From Chloroflexota bacterium (GTDB lineage Bacteria; Chloroflexota; Limnocylindria; Limnocylindrales; CSP1-4), in contig JAFMJV010000021.1 of the NCBI GenBank assembly GCA_017853275.1, forward strand, positions 1 to 43,292: DNA of 43,292 nt, read 5' to 3'. The notes below the pieces were generated by a model. It did no database searches, was not told the origin of the DNA, and worked only from the letters and a program-made list of their open reading frames with translations. Below are positions 16,974 through 24,646 of the stretch, one piece after another. The stretch's first letter is position 1; each line of letters opens with the position of its first letter. A program made the position numbers and the translations under genes.

Positions 16974-17923
16974 CCGCCGCCTCCGGCGGTCCGGTCCTGC
17001 GCGGGGTCCTGCTCACGCTCACCGCGACGGTCACGTACTCCACCGTCGGCGTCTCGTCACGGCTCGCCGCGGACGCCGGCCTCGGGATCTTCCCCTTCCT
17101 CGCCTGGCGCGCGCTCGGCGCCACGATCGCCCTCGTGCTCGGGGTGACGCTCGCCACCCGGGCGGGCCTCCTCCGCCTGCCGCCCGCGGGCGCGATCCCG
17201 CGCGCCGAGCAGGGGCGCCTCGTGGGTGCGGCGCTCGCGAACATCGTGATCACCGGGGCGATGATGCTCGCCTTCGCCCGGATCCCCGTGGCGCTCGGGC
17301 TCATCCTCTTCTACGTCCATCCGGCGATCGTGGCGGTCGTCTCCGCGCGGCGGCACGGGGAGCCGCTCACCGGGCGGCGGATCGGCGCGCTGGCGCTCGC
17401 CTTCGCGGGCCTCCTCCTCGTCCTCGTCGTCCCGGCGCTCGGGGGTGGCGGGATCGCGGTGGACCCGATCGGCGTCGCCCTCGCGCTCGGGGCCGCGCTC
17501 CTCCAGGCCGTCTACATGCTCATCGCCGCACGTGGCTACCCCACGATCCCGTCCATCGTGGCGGTGCTCACGATCATGGCGCTCTCGATCCCCGGCAACC
17601 TCCTGATCGCCGCGGGGACGGGCGCCCTGGACGAGCTCGCCCTCCCGCTCGGCGACCCGCTCTTCCTCGCGCTCGCCCTCGGCGCCGGGCTCGTGGGCGC
17701 GGCGATCCCCGCGACCGCGCTCCAGGCGGGGCTGCGGCGGCTGGGCGCCACCGGCGCGACCGTCCTGATGATGCTCGAGCCGGTCTCCGCCGCGCTCCTC
17801 GCCTTCCTCCTCCTCGGGGAGCAGCTGGCGCCCGTCCAGGTGCTCGGCGGGGCGATGGTCGTGCTCGGCGGGATGCTCCTCCAGCTCCCCGAGCGGCCGG
17901 TCCGCGCACGGTCCGCCGCGTGA
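16970..17923 (+). CDS. DMT/EamA-family transporter, copy 1
   Basis: 317 residues with ten predicted helices in two EamA halves (about residues 8-140 and 155-300). The second half contains IPATALQAGLRRLGATGATVLMMLEPVSAALLA, typical of metabolite exporters of the drug/metabolite transporter superfamily. The substrate cannot be inferred. The GTG start overlaps the upstream stop (GTGA) and the end overlaps copy 2 in the same way. Confidence 0.9.
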   Translation: MTAASGGPVLRGVLLTLTATVTYSTVGVSSRLAADAGLGIFPFLAWRALGATIALVLGVTLATRAGLLRLPPAGAIPRAEQGRLVGAALANIVITGAMMLAFARIPVALGLILFYVHPAIVAVVSARRHGEPLTGRRIGALALAFAGLLLVLVVPALGGGGIAVDPIGVALALGAALLQAVYMLIAARGYPTIPSIVAVLTIMALSIPGNLLIAAGTGALDELALPLGDPLFLALALGAGLVGAAIPATALQAGLRRLGATGATVLMMLEPVSAALLAFLLLGEQLAPVQVLGGAMVVLGGMLLQLPERPVRARSAA

Positions 17924-18900
17924 GCGCCCCGCGCCCGGCGCGCGCGGCCGATCTCTCCGGCGCGGGGCTCACCCTCGTCGCGGCGATCGGCTTCGGGACG
18001 GTGAGCGTCACCTCCCGGCTCGCCGCGGAGGCGGGGCTGGGAACGCTCGGCTACACGACGTGGCGCGCGATCACGAGCGTCCTGCTCCTCCTCGTCTTCG
18101 TCCTCGTGGCGACCCGGATGGGGCGCCTCCGGATCCCGGCTCCCGGAGACCTGCCCGCGCGGGAGCGGCGTGCGCTCGTCGCGGCGGCGGTCGTCAACCT
18201 CCTCCTCAACGCCGCCGTCCTCCTCGCGATCGCCCGGCTCGGGGTCTCGCTGGGGATGATCCTCTTCTACACCTGGCCCGCGATGGTCGCGGTGGCCGCG
18301 AACCGGTTCCAGGGCGAGCCGATCGACCGGATCCGCGCGGCTGCGCTCGTCCTCTCCTCGATCGGCCTCGCGGTCGTCATCCTCGCCCCCCTTCTCTCCG
18401 GTGCGGCGATGACGCTCGACCCGGTGGGCGTCCTCCTCGCCCTCGGTGCCGCCGTGGGCCAGGTGGTCTACACCCTCATCGCGGCGCGCGGCTTCCCCTC
18501 CGTCCCCTCGCTCGCCGCCTCCACGACCCTCGTGGCGATCGCGGTCCCCGGGAACATCCTCCTTGCCCTCTTCCTCGGCGTGGGGGCGCAGGTGGTCGTC
18601 CCGCTCACGGACCCCTCCACGCTCCCGTGGGCCGTGGTGGGCGGGATCGTGGGCTCGGCGATCCCGGGCGTCGCGCTCGTGGCCGGGATCCGGCGCCTGG
18701 GGGCGACCCGTTCCTCGATCCTGATGATGATCGAGCCGGTCGTGGGGGTCGGCCTCGCGTGGCTCCTCCTGGGGGAGCGGCCGGGTCCGCTCCAGCTCGT
18801 GGGCGGCGCGATGGTCGTGGTGGCCGGGATCCTCCTCCAGCTCCCGGGCCGCGGGGGTCCGGTCCGGCGCCGCCGCGCCCACCCGGGGTCCGGCGGGTAG
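17920..18900 (+). CDS. DMT/EamA-family transporter, copy 2
   Basis: 326 residues and co-linear with copy 1. Both have a TVxVxSRLAAxAGLG start, an ILFYxxPAxVAVV helix, a GVxLALGAAxxQxVYxLIAARG segment and an ILMMIEPVVxVGLAWLLLGE end. This is a tandem duplication that has since diverged. The hydrophilic tail is Arg/Gly-rich. The GTG start overlaps copy 1 by 4 bp, which would favour equal expression and possibly a heterodimer. Confidence 0.9.
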   Translation: MSAPRPARAADLSGAGLTLVAAIGFGTVSVTSRLAAEAGLGTLGYTTWRAITSVLLLLVFVLVATRMGRLRIPAPGDLPARERRALVAAAVVNLLLNAAVLLAIARLGVSLGMILFYTWPAMVAVAANRFQGEPIDRIRAAALVLSSIGLAVVILAPLLSGAAMTLDPVGVLLALGAAVGQVVYTLIAARGFPSVPSLAASTTLVAIAVPGNILLALFLGVGAQVVVPLTDPSTLPWAVVGGIVGSAIPGVALVAGIRRLGATRSSILMMIEPVVGVGLAWLLLGERPGPLQLVGGAMVVVAGILLQLPGRGGPVRRRRAHPGSGG

Positions 18901-18947
18901 GCAGGCGTTCCCTGTCCGCTCCGTGCGCGTCCGTGGAGGGTCACCGC

Positions 18948-18953
18948 TAGACT
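18948..18953 (+). promoter_or_regulatory. Possible -10 TAGACT of galU
   Basis: TAGACT lies in the 126-bp gap before galU and would give a leader of about 65 nt. No good -35 is seen. The rest of the gap shows nothing clear. Confidence 0.3.
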
Positions 18954-19026
18954 GCGGCGCACGTGGGCGTGAGCCCGCCCGTCCCGGCGATGGCCGATCG
19001 CCGGTCCGCTCCCACAGCGAGGTCCG

Positions 19027-19902
19027 ATGCGCGTCAGAAAGGCGGTCTTCCCCGCCGCCGGCTGGGGGACCCGGTTCCTCCCCGCGACCAAGGCGCAGCC
19101 CAAGGAGATGCTGCCGCTCGTCGATCGCCCGGTCATCCAGTACGCGATGGAAGAGGCGGTCGCCGCCGGCATCGAGCAGGTGATCATCGTCACCAGCAGC
19201 CAGAAGCGGGCGATCGAGGACCACTTCGACCGGAACTTCGAGCTCGAGCGGCTCCTCGAGGAGCGCGGCGATATCGAGATGCTGCGCCGGATCCGGCGGA
19301 TCGGGGACCTGTGCCAGGTCGCCTATGTCCGCCAGCCGGAGCAGCTCGGCCTCGGCCACGCGGTCCTGATGGCCAAGGAGCTCGTGGGCCACGAGCCCTT
19401 CGCGGTCATCCTCTCGGACGATGTGGTCACCGGGGAGCGGCCCTGCATCGGACAGATGATCGAGGCCTACCACCGGACCCACGCGAGCGTCGTGGCGGTC
19501 CGGCGCGTGCCGCGCGAGCAGACGCGCCGCTACGGGGTGGTGGACCCGGCCCCCGACCAGGCGCCGGACGAGCCGCTCCTCCGCCTCCGGGGGATCGTGG
19601 AGAAGCCGCTCCCGGAGGATGCGCCGAGCGATCGCGCGGTCATCGGCCGCTACGTCCTCACCCCGAAGATCTTCGAGAAGCTGGAGCAGACCCCCCGCGG
19701 CGCGGGCGGCGAGATCCAGCTCACGGACGCGATCTCCGCGCTCCTCGCCGAGCAGGAGGTCTACGCCTGCTCCTTCGAGGGCCACTACCACGATGCGGGG
19801 ACGACGATGGGCTGGCTGAAGGCCTCGGTCCAGCTCGCCCTCGAGCGCCCGGATACCGGGCCCGAGCTGCGCGGCTTCCTCGCCGGGCTCGACCTCGGCT
19901 AG
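19027..19902 (+). CDS. galU: UTP-glucose-1-phosphate uridylyltransferase
   Basis: 291 residues. The nucleotidyltransferase signature FPAAGWGTRFLPATKAQPKEMLPL is at the N-terminus, with VIIVTSSQKRAIEDHFD, the LSDDVV metal-binding Asp, GIVEKP, and GGEIQLTDAI near the end. It makes UDP-glucose for polysaccharide and envelope glycan synthesis. The short spacing GAGGT-ccg-ATG fixes the start. It lies 24 bp ahead of the Ser/Thr kinase gene, so they are probably co-transcribed. This suggests, but does not show, that the kinase and envelope precursor supply are linked. Confidence 0.96.
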   Translation: MRVRKAVFPAAGWGTRFLPATKAQPKEMLPLVDRPVIQYAMEEAVAAGIEQVIIVTSSQKRAIEDHFDRNFELERLLEERGDIEMLRRIRRIGDLCQVAYVRQPEQLGLGHAVLMAKELVGHEPFAVILSDDVVTGERPCIGQMIEAYHRTHASVVAVRRVPREQTRRYGVVDPAPDQAPDEPLLRLRGIVEKPLPEDAPSDRAVIGRYVLTPKIFEKLEQTPRGAGGEIQLTDAISALLAEQEVYACSFEGHYHDAGTTMGWLKASVQLALERPDTGPELRGFLAGLDLG

Positions 19903-19926
19903 GCGGACGACGGAAGGAGGCGGACG

Positions 19927-21777
19927 ATGCACGATCCGGCAACGGACGGGGCCCCCGGTCAGGTCGTCAACGGGCGCTATCGCCTGGAGGCGCCGATCGG
20001 CCGCGGGGCGACCGCGACGGTCTGGCGCGCGCAGGACCTCCAGCTCGGCCGTGAGGTCGCGCTCAAGCTCTTCCCGCCCGCGCTCGCCGCGGACCCCGCC
20101 TTCTCCGAGCGCTTCCTGCGCGAGGCCCGGGCCGCCGCCCGGCTCTCCCACCCCGGGATCGTGGCGGTCCACGATGCGGGGAGCGACGCCGCGGGGGCCT
20201 GGATCGTCATGGAGCTCGTGGAGGGGGGCGACATGGCGACCCTCCTCGGCCGGCGCGGCCCGCTCTCCGCCGCTGCCGCTGCGCGCGTGGGCCGCCAGGT
20301 CGCGGATGCGCTCGCCGCCGCCCACCAGCTCGGGATCGTCCACCGCGACGTCAAGACCTCGAACCTCCTCCTCACCCGCTCCGGGACGGTGAAGCTCGCC
20401 GACCTCGGGATCGCCCACCTGGAGGATGGGGCGGGCCCGCTCGGCACGGAGCCCGCGGGGGGGACGCCGGGCTCGATCCATGCCCTCGCCCCGGAGCAGC
20501 TGCGCGGCGAGGCCGCCACGCCTGCCTCGGACATCTACGGCCTCGGCCTTGCGCTCTTCGAGCTGCTCACCGCGCGGCGTGCCTTCGCCGGGGAGACCGC
20601 GGAGGCGGTCGCCCGGGCCAAGCTCTCCGGCCAGGTGCCCTCCCCGGCGGTCGTGCGTCCGGACCTCCCCCAGGAGCTCGATGCGGTCGTCCGCTGGGCG
20701 CTCTCCCCGGACCCCCTCGCCCGTCCTGCGGCCGGGGATCTCGCGGGGGCGCTCGCCCGGATCGCCGAGCCGCCCGCCCCGGCCCCCGCCCCTGCACCGC
20801 AGCCGATGGCGGCTCCGCCCGCGTGGGCTCCCCCGCCCGCAGCACCGACCGAGCGGTTCTCCGCCGTCGGGGTGAGCGCGCCTCCGGCGCCGGAGAGCGG
20901 GAAGCGGAGCACGGGCCCGATCGCCGCGATCGCCGGCTGTGGCGTCCTCATCCTCGCCGCGGTGATCGTCTTCCTCATCCTCACGATGGGTCTGGGCGGC
21001 GGGACCCCGGCACCCACCCCCACGCCGACCGCCTCGCCCGCTCCCACCGCCAGCGCGGTGCCCACCGCGGCACCCACGGCGACCCCCGCGGCCGCGGCCA
21101 CGCCCTTCCCGGTCCCCTCCCTCCTCGGCCTCCGGCTGCGCGACGTGGAGGCCCTCGCCGCCCAGCAGGGCTTCCTCCTCGAGGTGACCTACGAGGAGAC
21201 CCTGGACGAGCGTCCGGACGTCATCCTGGACCAGGATCCGCTCAACCCCACCCCGGTCTATCCCGGTGAGACGGTCTACCTCACCGTCTCCGCGCGTCCC
21301 GCCACGGTGACGATCCCGGACCTCAAGTTCGCCACCGAGGACGAGCTGATCGACACCCTCCGCGGCCTCGGTCTGAAGATCGGGACCCGCTCGAACGCGT
21401 ACAGCGGCCAGGTGCCGGAGGGCCGGGTGACGAAGACGGACCCTGCGGCCGAGAGCCAGGTGGCGCCGGGGACGCTGGTCGCCTACTGGATCTCCCGCGG
21501 GCCCAAGCCGAGCCCGGCCGCCTCGCTCCCGCCGACCCCCGCACCCACCCCGAGCAACCGGGTCGCGGTGGGGGACTACTACTGCCTCACGCTCGATGAC
21601 GCGGAGGTTGCGCTCCTCGCGGATGACCTCACGCTCGGCAGCGTGACGACCGATCCCGCGGACCAGCCGTTCGACGGCTCGTGGCGGGTGATCGGGCAGC
21701 AGCCCGCGGAGGGGACGCTCGTGAAGATCGGCCGCAAGGTCGACCTCATCGTCCAGGACCCGACGAACCCCTGCTGA
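19927..21777 (+). CDS. PASTA-domain Ser/Thr protein kinase (PknB/StkP type)
   Basis: 616 residues. The cytoplasmic kinase domain spans about 17-275: G-loop IGRGATATVW, ATP Lys K47 (VALK), catalytic HRDVKTSN with D141, DLG at 159-161 instead of DFG, and an ALAPEQL activation-segment end. A Pro/Ala-rich juxtamembrane stretch leads to one transmembrane helix (about 331-356), a Thr/Pro linker, and three PASTA domains (nt 21109-21300, 21301-21495 and 21565-21770). The PASTA domains should sense muropeptides or wall precursors. HRDVKTSN has Thr where most have Pro, but the catalytic residues are intact. The start has AAGGAGG upstream. It is a paralogue of the partial protein at the window's left end. 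Confidence 0.95.
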   Translation: MHDPATDGAPGQVVNGRYRLEAPIGRGATATVWRAQDLQLGREVALKLFPPALAADPAFSERFLREARAAARLSHPGIVAVHDAGSDAAGAWIVMELVEGGDMATLLGRRGPLSAAAAARVGRQVADALAAAHQLGIVHRDVKTSNLLLTRSGTVKLADLGIAHLEDGAGPLGTEPAGGTPGSIHALAPEQLRGEAATPASDIYGLGLALFELLTARRAFAGETAEAVARAKLSGQVPSPAVVRPDLPQELDAVVRWALSPDPLARPAAGDLAGALARIAEPPAPAPAPAPQPMAAPPAWAPPPAAPTERFSAVGVSAPPAPESGKRSTGPIAAIAGCGVLILAAVIVFLILTMGLGGGTPAPTPTPTASPAPTASAVPTAAPTATPAAAATPFPVPSLLGLRLRDVEALAAQQGFLLEVTYEETLDERPDVILDQDPLNPTPVYPGETVYLTVSARPATVTIPDLKFATEDELIDTLRGLGLKIGTRSNAYSGQVPEGRVTKTDPAAESQVAPGTLVAYWISRGPKPSPAASLPPTPAPTPSNRVAVGDYYCLTLDDAEVALLADDLTLGSVTTDPADQPFDGSWRVIGQQPAEGTLVKIGRKVDLIVQDPTNPC

Positions 21778-21795
21778 GCGGCGCACCCGCGCCGC
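21778..21795 (+). terminator. Hairpin after the PASTA kinase gene
   Basis: GCGGCGC (21778-21784) pairs with GCGCCGC (21789-21795) around loop accc, immediately after the stop codon. No T-run follows. Confidence 0.45.
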
Positions 21796-21842
21796 CGGCC
21801 CTCCGGACGCATCTCCCGCAGGCCTCGTCGCCGTCCCGTTTC

Positions 21843-21852
21843 CGAACGTTCG
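21843..21852. promoter_or_regulatory. Palindrome CGAACGTTCG
   Basis: Perfect 10-bp palindrome about 35 bp upstream of the -35 of the zinc-ribbon gene, in a locally AT-richer stretch. Candidate operator. Confidence 0.4.
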
Positions 21853-21875
21853 TTTCAGAAGAACCGTCGTTCCTG

Positions 21876-21903
21876 TTCACTTTGCGCAAAATGTAGGTAC
21901 ACT
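21876..21903 (+). promoter_or_regulatory. Promoter TTCACT-N16-TACACT with palindrome TTTGCGCAAA in the spacer
   Basis: The -35 is TTCACT (21876-21881) and the -10 is TACACT (21898-21903). GTG 21910 follows 6 nt later, so the transcript would be leaderless. TTTGCGCAAA (21881-21890) sits between the two boxes, where a bound repressor would block polymerase. Confidence 0.6.
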
Positions 21904-21909
21904 TCGCGC

Positions 21910-22881
21910 GTGGCGACGTGGCGCTGCCCCCACTGCGGGACGGCCCAGGCGGAGACGACCCGCTGCTGGGCGTGTTCGCGGACCCCTGCCACCTGTGGGA
22001 CCTGTCGCAGCTACCGCCGCGGAGTGGACGGCCGGACCGGCTGGTGTGCGGAGGACCGCCGCCGCCGGATCGTGGCCGCGGATGCCGTGGAGCCGTGCTG
22101 GGGAGCCCCGGAGGCGGCCGCCGCGCAGGGTGGTCTCTTCGCCGGTCTCGTCATCGCCGACCCCGGTTCCGGCGGACCACCGGTGACCGACCCGGACCCG
22201 CTCCCGTCCCGGACCTGGATCGCCCCGATCCCGATGCGCGTCGCCGCCACCGTGGGCACCGTCCCCGGGCGCGGGATCGACGAGCCGCTGAAGCTGCGTG
22301 CGATGGCTCCCTGGATCCCCGCCGCGCCACCGCCGCCCACGGAGCCGGCCCGCTGGCCGGACCCCGTCCCCGATCCCTTCCCCCGGCCCGCGCCACTGCG
22401 GCACATCTCCCCGGAGCCCCCGGAGGAGGACCTCTCCGCCGCGAGCGAGACCGGACCGGAGGCCGCCGTCGCGCCGCCCTCCGCGGACGACGAGCCCTGG
22501 GACGATGCCTGGGACGAGACCGCGCTCGCGGCCACGCAGGAGACGCCGGTGGCTGCTCCCCTCTCCGACCCGGATGAGACCCGGCCCCGCCGGCCGGCCG
22601 CCGCTGCGGCACGTCTCGTCCAGGCGGTCCCGATCGTCCCCGACCGCGCAGCGGATCCCGCCCCGGCCGAGCCCGCGCTCGCCCTCCGTGGCCGCTCCGG
22701 TGGGTTGCTGGAAGCGCCCACGGTCCCGCCCGCCGCACCGCTGGGCCGGATCGCGCCCGCCGACCCGTCGCTGCCGGAGGCGGTCAGCCCGGGCGGCGAG
22801 CGCTGGGTCTGGCCGGACGCCTCGACCTGGCCGGATGCCACCACCTGGCCGGATCCGGGGGCCTGGCCGGAGCTCGCCTGA
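21910..22881 (+). CDS. Zinc-ribbon protein with long disordered region and C-terminal WPD repeats
   Basis: 323 residues. The first 46 hold three CxxC knuckles (C6/C9, C19/C22, C29/C32) plus C46, enough for two zinc sites or a ribbon. From about residue 70 to 300 the protein is Pro/Ala/Glu-rich and likely disordered. The C-terminus has four WPD/WPE units six residues apart (nt 22810-22878). No transmembrane segment or signal peptide is seen. I do not recognise the family; the layout (metal-binding head, flexible arm, aromatic tail) looks like an adaptor or scaffold. It has its own unusual promoter and is convergent with the anchored Ig-like gene. Confidence 0.75.
   Translation: MATWRCPHCGTAQAETTRCWACSRTPATCGTCRSYRRGVDGRTGWCAEDRRRRIVAADAVEPCWGAPEAAAAQGGLFAGLVIADPGSGGPPVTDPDPLPSRTWIAPIPMRVAATVGTVPGRGIDEPLKLRAMAPWIPAAPPPPTEPARWPDPVPDPFPRPAPLRHISPEPPEEDLSAASETGPEAAVAPPSADDEPWDDAWDETALAATQETPVAAPLSDPDETRPRRPAAAAARLVQAVPIVPDRAADPAPAEPALALRGRSGGLLEAPTVPPAAPLGRIAPADPSLPEAVSPGGERWVWPDASTWPDATTWPDPGAWPELA
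22810..22878 (+). repeat. 18-bp tandem repeat coding WPD hexapeptides
   Basis: Tryptophan codons at 22810, 22828, 22846 and 22864 begin units tggccgga(c/t)..., exactly 18 bp apart, ending at the gene's C-terminus. Confidence 0.85.
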
Positions 22882-22914
22882 GGCGCCTCCGCGCGACGGA
22901 CGCGGGCCGGTCCG

Positions 22915-24087
22915 CTACTGGATCTGGAAGGTCCTGGCCACGGAGAGCGAGGCGGCGCCGTCCCCGAGCTCGACGCGGGCGGTCACCATCCCCTCGCCGG
23001 CGGTCGCCCCCTGGCGCTCGAGGAGGACGTCCGCCCAGACGGCGATCCCGTCCGCATCCGTGGTGGCGGTCCAGGTCTCCGCGGGGAGCCCGGGAGGCGA
23101 GATGCTGAACTCGACGACCGCCCCATTCGCCGGCTTGCCGTCCGGGCCGCGGACCTCCACCCGGATATCCACCTTGCGCGGAAGCTCGTCCAGGCGGATC
23201 GAGGCGGGGCTGATCTTCAGGATCGCCTGGCCCTCCCCGGCGCCCACCGTCACGATGAGGATCTCCTCGCGGACGTTCCCCAGCGCATCCTCCACCGAGA
23301 CCGCGATCCTGTTCGCGCCCTCGCTGACGCGCAGCTCCGTGTCGAACGCGCCCTGCCCGTCCGCGGTCACGCTCTGCTCGGCGCCGTTCGCGGTGTTCCG
23401 GATGACGACCTCCACGCCGGGATCGGTCGTGCCGCGGACCGGGATGATCGACTCGGCCACGATCGCCCCGTCCTCCGGCGTCCGGATCTCGAGGGGCGGC
23501 GCCTGGTTATCCACGGTGATGACGACCGGCGCCGAGCGGGGTCCCTCGGCCGCCCCGTTCACGAGGACGGCTTCGATCCGGTTCTCGCCGCGCTTCAGGG
23601 GGATCTTCTTCACGAGCGTCGTCAGCCCCTTCACCTTCACGAGCAGCACGGGCTCCGTGCCGTCCCGGTAGATGCGCAGCTTCAGGTCCTCGAAGGGGAC
23701 GCCGGGGTCGGGGATCGTCACCCTTGCCGTCCACTCCGTCTCGCGGATCGTCGCCGGGTCCGGGGGCTCGATCTCCGGCGCGACGCCGGTCACGGGGAGG
23801 TCGGGGTTCGCGGTGACGACCGGGCGCGCGGTGGCCTGACCGCCGTTCCCGTCCGGCGCGCGCGTGGGATCGGGGGCATCCGGCGCGCTCGTCCCCGTCA
23901 TCGCGAGGAGGATCGCGAAGAGGAGCGAGCCCACGACGGCAGCCACGCCGGCGCGACGCCACGGCGAGAGCGGCGGCAGATCGCCGGCGGCCCCGGCGCT
24001 GCTCCCGCGGCGTGCGGTTCCGGCCCCGGGTCGGCGGGCGACCCGGGGTGTGCGGCGCTCTTCCGATCCCCCCGGCGCGTTCGTCAT
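22915..24087 (-). CDS. Membrane-anchored protein with bacterial Ig-like domains
   Basis: 390 residues: a basic cytoplasmic N-terminus of about 45 residues, one transmembrane helix (about 46-64), a Pro/Thr-rich spacer, then three beta-sandwich-like segments. The second contains NQAPPLEIRTPEDGAIVAES and a VRGTTDPGVEVVI pattern typical of Ig-like repeats that follow 'A.NRI.V.V.D..GN'. The third resembles an invasin/Big_1-type domain (GKPANGAVVEFSIS, TDADGIAVW). It has no catalytic motif, so it is likely a surface structural or binding protein. ATG 24087 has a GACAAT box 6 nt upstream and no ribosome site. Confidence 0.8.
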   Translation of the reverse strand: MTNAPGGSEERRTPRVARRPGAGTARRGSSAGAAGDLPPLSPWRRAGVAAVVGSLLFAILLAMTGTSAPDAPDPTRAPDGNGGQATARPVVTANPDLPVTGVAPEIEPPDPATIRETEWTARVTIPDPGVPFEDLKLRIYRDGTEPVLLVKVKGLTTLVKKIPLKRGENRIEAVLVNGAAEGPRSAPVVITVDNQAPPLEIRTPEDGAIVAESIIPVRGTTDPGVEVVIRNTANGAEQSVTADGQGAFDTELRVSEGANRIAVSVEDALGNVREEILIVTVGAGEGQAILKISPASIRLDELPRKVDIRVEVRGPDGKPANGAVVEFSISPPGLPAETWTATTDADGIAVWADVLLERQGATAGEGMVTARVELGDGAASLSVARTFQIQ

Positions 24088-24093
24088 CGCCCG

Positions 24094-24099
24094 ATTGTC
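24094..24099 (-). promoter_or_regulatory. -10-like box GACAAT, leaderless start
   Basis: On the minus strand GACAAT is followed by cgggcg and ATG 24087, the same spacer hexamer seen before the starts at 12744 and 39879. Confidence 0.45.
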
Positions 24100-24143
24100 G
24101 CAGAGGTGTCATCCCCTGCCCCGATCGGCCTGCCGGATGGCGG

Positions 24144-24172
24144 GAGACACGGTTTGCCGGGGAGACTAGGAT
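24144..24172 (+). promoter_or_regulatory. Promoter GAGACA-N17-TAGGAT
   Basis: The -35 is GAGACA (24144-24149) and the -10 is TAGGAT (24167-24172) with an optimal 17-nt spacer. It would drive the five-cysteine protein and the fol genes behind it, and is divergent from the Ig-like gene. Confidence 0.5.
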
Positions 24173-24207
24173 TCATCTGACGCCCGCGCCCGGGCGTGGG
24201 AGGCCGT

Positions 24208-24627
24208 GTGGATGATCGCGGGCGCCGCGAGGCGCCGAGGAGAGCCGGAGACGGGTCGGGTCGGACGGTCGGGGGCCGTCCCCTTCCGCCGCGCCCGCCG
24301 GCCGGTCCGTTCGCGCGCGTCTCGCCGGCCCTCCCGCGTGTGGCCGCTGCCTCCGCGCAGATCGCCGCCTCCCGGACGCGCCCCGTCTTCGGGCTCCCCG
24401 GCGCGCGCCGGAACATCTGTCCCCACTTCTTCCTCACCGGCCCGCGCGGCCCTGTCCCCGTGAGCGCGCCGCACATGCTCCGTGCCTGGATCCGCCATGA
24501 CGCCGCGATCTGCCGCTGCAGGATCCGGGGTGGCGTCCACCTGGACACGGAGTACGTGACCGAGGTCTGCGCCTCCCCGGCCTTCAACCAGTGCATCTTC
24601 TACGAGGACCGGCTGGCCGGCCGATGA
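24208..24627 (+). CDS. Small five-cysteine protein, unknown
   Basis: 139 residues from GTG 24208, which has GGGAGG 4 nt upstream. GTG 24196 is an in-frame alternative, and an in-frame stop at 24178 limits the start. The N-terminal two-thirds is Arg/Pro-rich and of low complexity. The C-terminal part looks conserved: C-x30-C-x-C-x16-C-x7-C-x2-Y (Cys codons at 24418, 24511, 24517, 24568 and 24592), with His residues between. The closing VCxxxxFxxCxFY resembles small cysteine-motif domains, possibly metal- or Fe-S-binding, found in Chloroflexota/Actinobacteria. That similarity is from memory. It lies 19 bp ahead of folC. Confidence 0.65.
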   Translation: MDDRGRREAPRRAGDGSGRTVGGRPLPPRPPAGPFARVSPALPRVAAASAQIAASRTRPVFGLPGARRNICPHFFLTGPRGPVPVSAPHMLRAWIRHDAAICRCRIRGGVHLDTEYVTEVCASPAFNQCIFYEDRLAGR

Positions 24628-24646
24628 TCCGGCCCGGGCTCGCCGC

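Noticed and set aside
18301-18310. aaccggttcc inside the second DMT gene as another LacI operator
   Set aside because: It is within coding sequence, far from any promoter, and can be explained by Asn-Arg-Phe codons.
17536-21786. A 1416-codon minus-strand open frame over the DMT, galU and kinase genes
   Set aside because: It is Arg/Gly/Asp/His-rich with no recognisable domain, and it lies exactly antisense to four well-supported genes. Such frames are expected at this GC content.
21843-21852. CGAACGTTCG as an SOS (LexA) box
   Set aside because: Gram-positive-type boxes have CGAAC and GTTCG separated by 4 nt; here they abut. The neighbouring gene is not a repair gene.
22889-22905. ccgcg/cgcgg stem between the convergent genes at 22881 and 22915 as a terminator
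   Set aside because: Only 5 bp with a 7-nt loop, which is expected by chance at this GC content.
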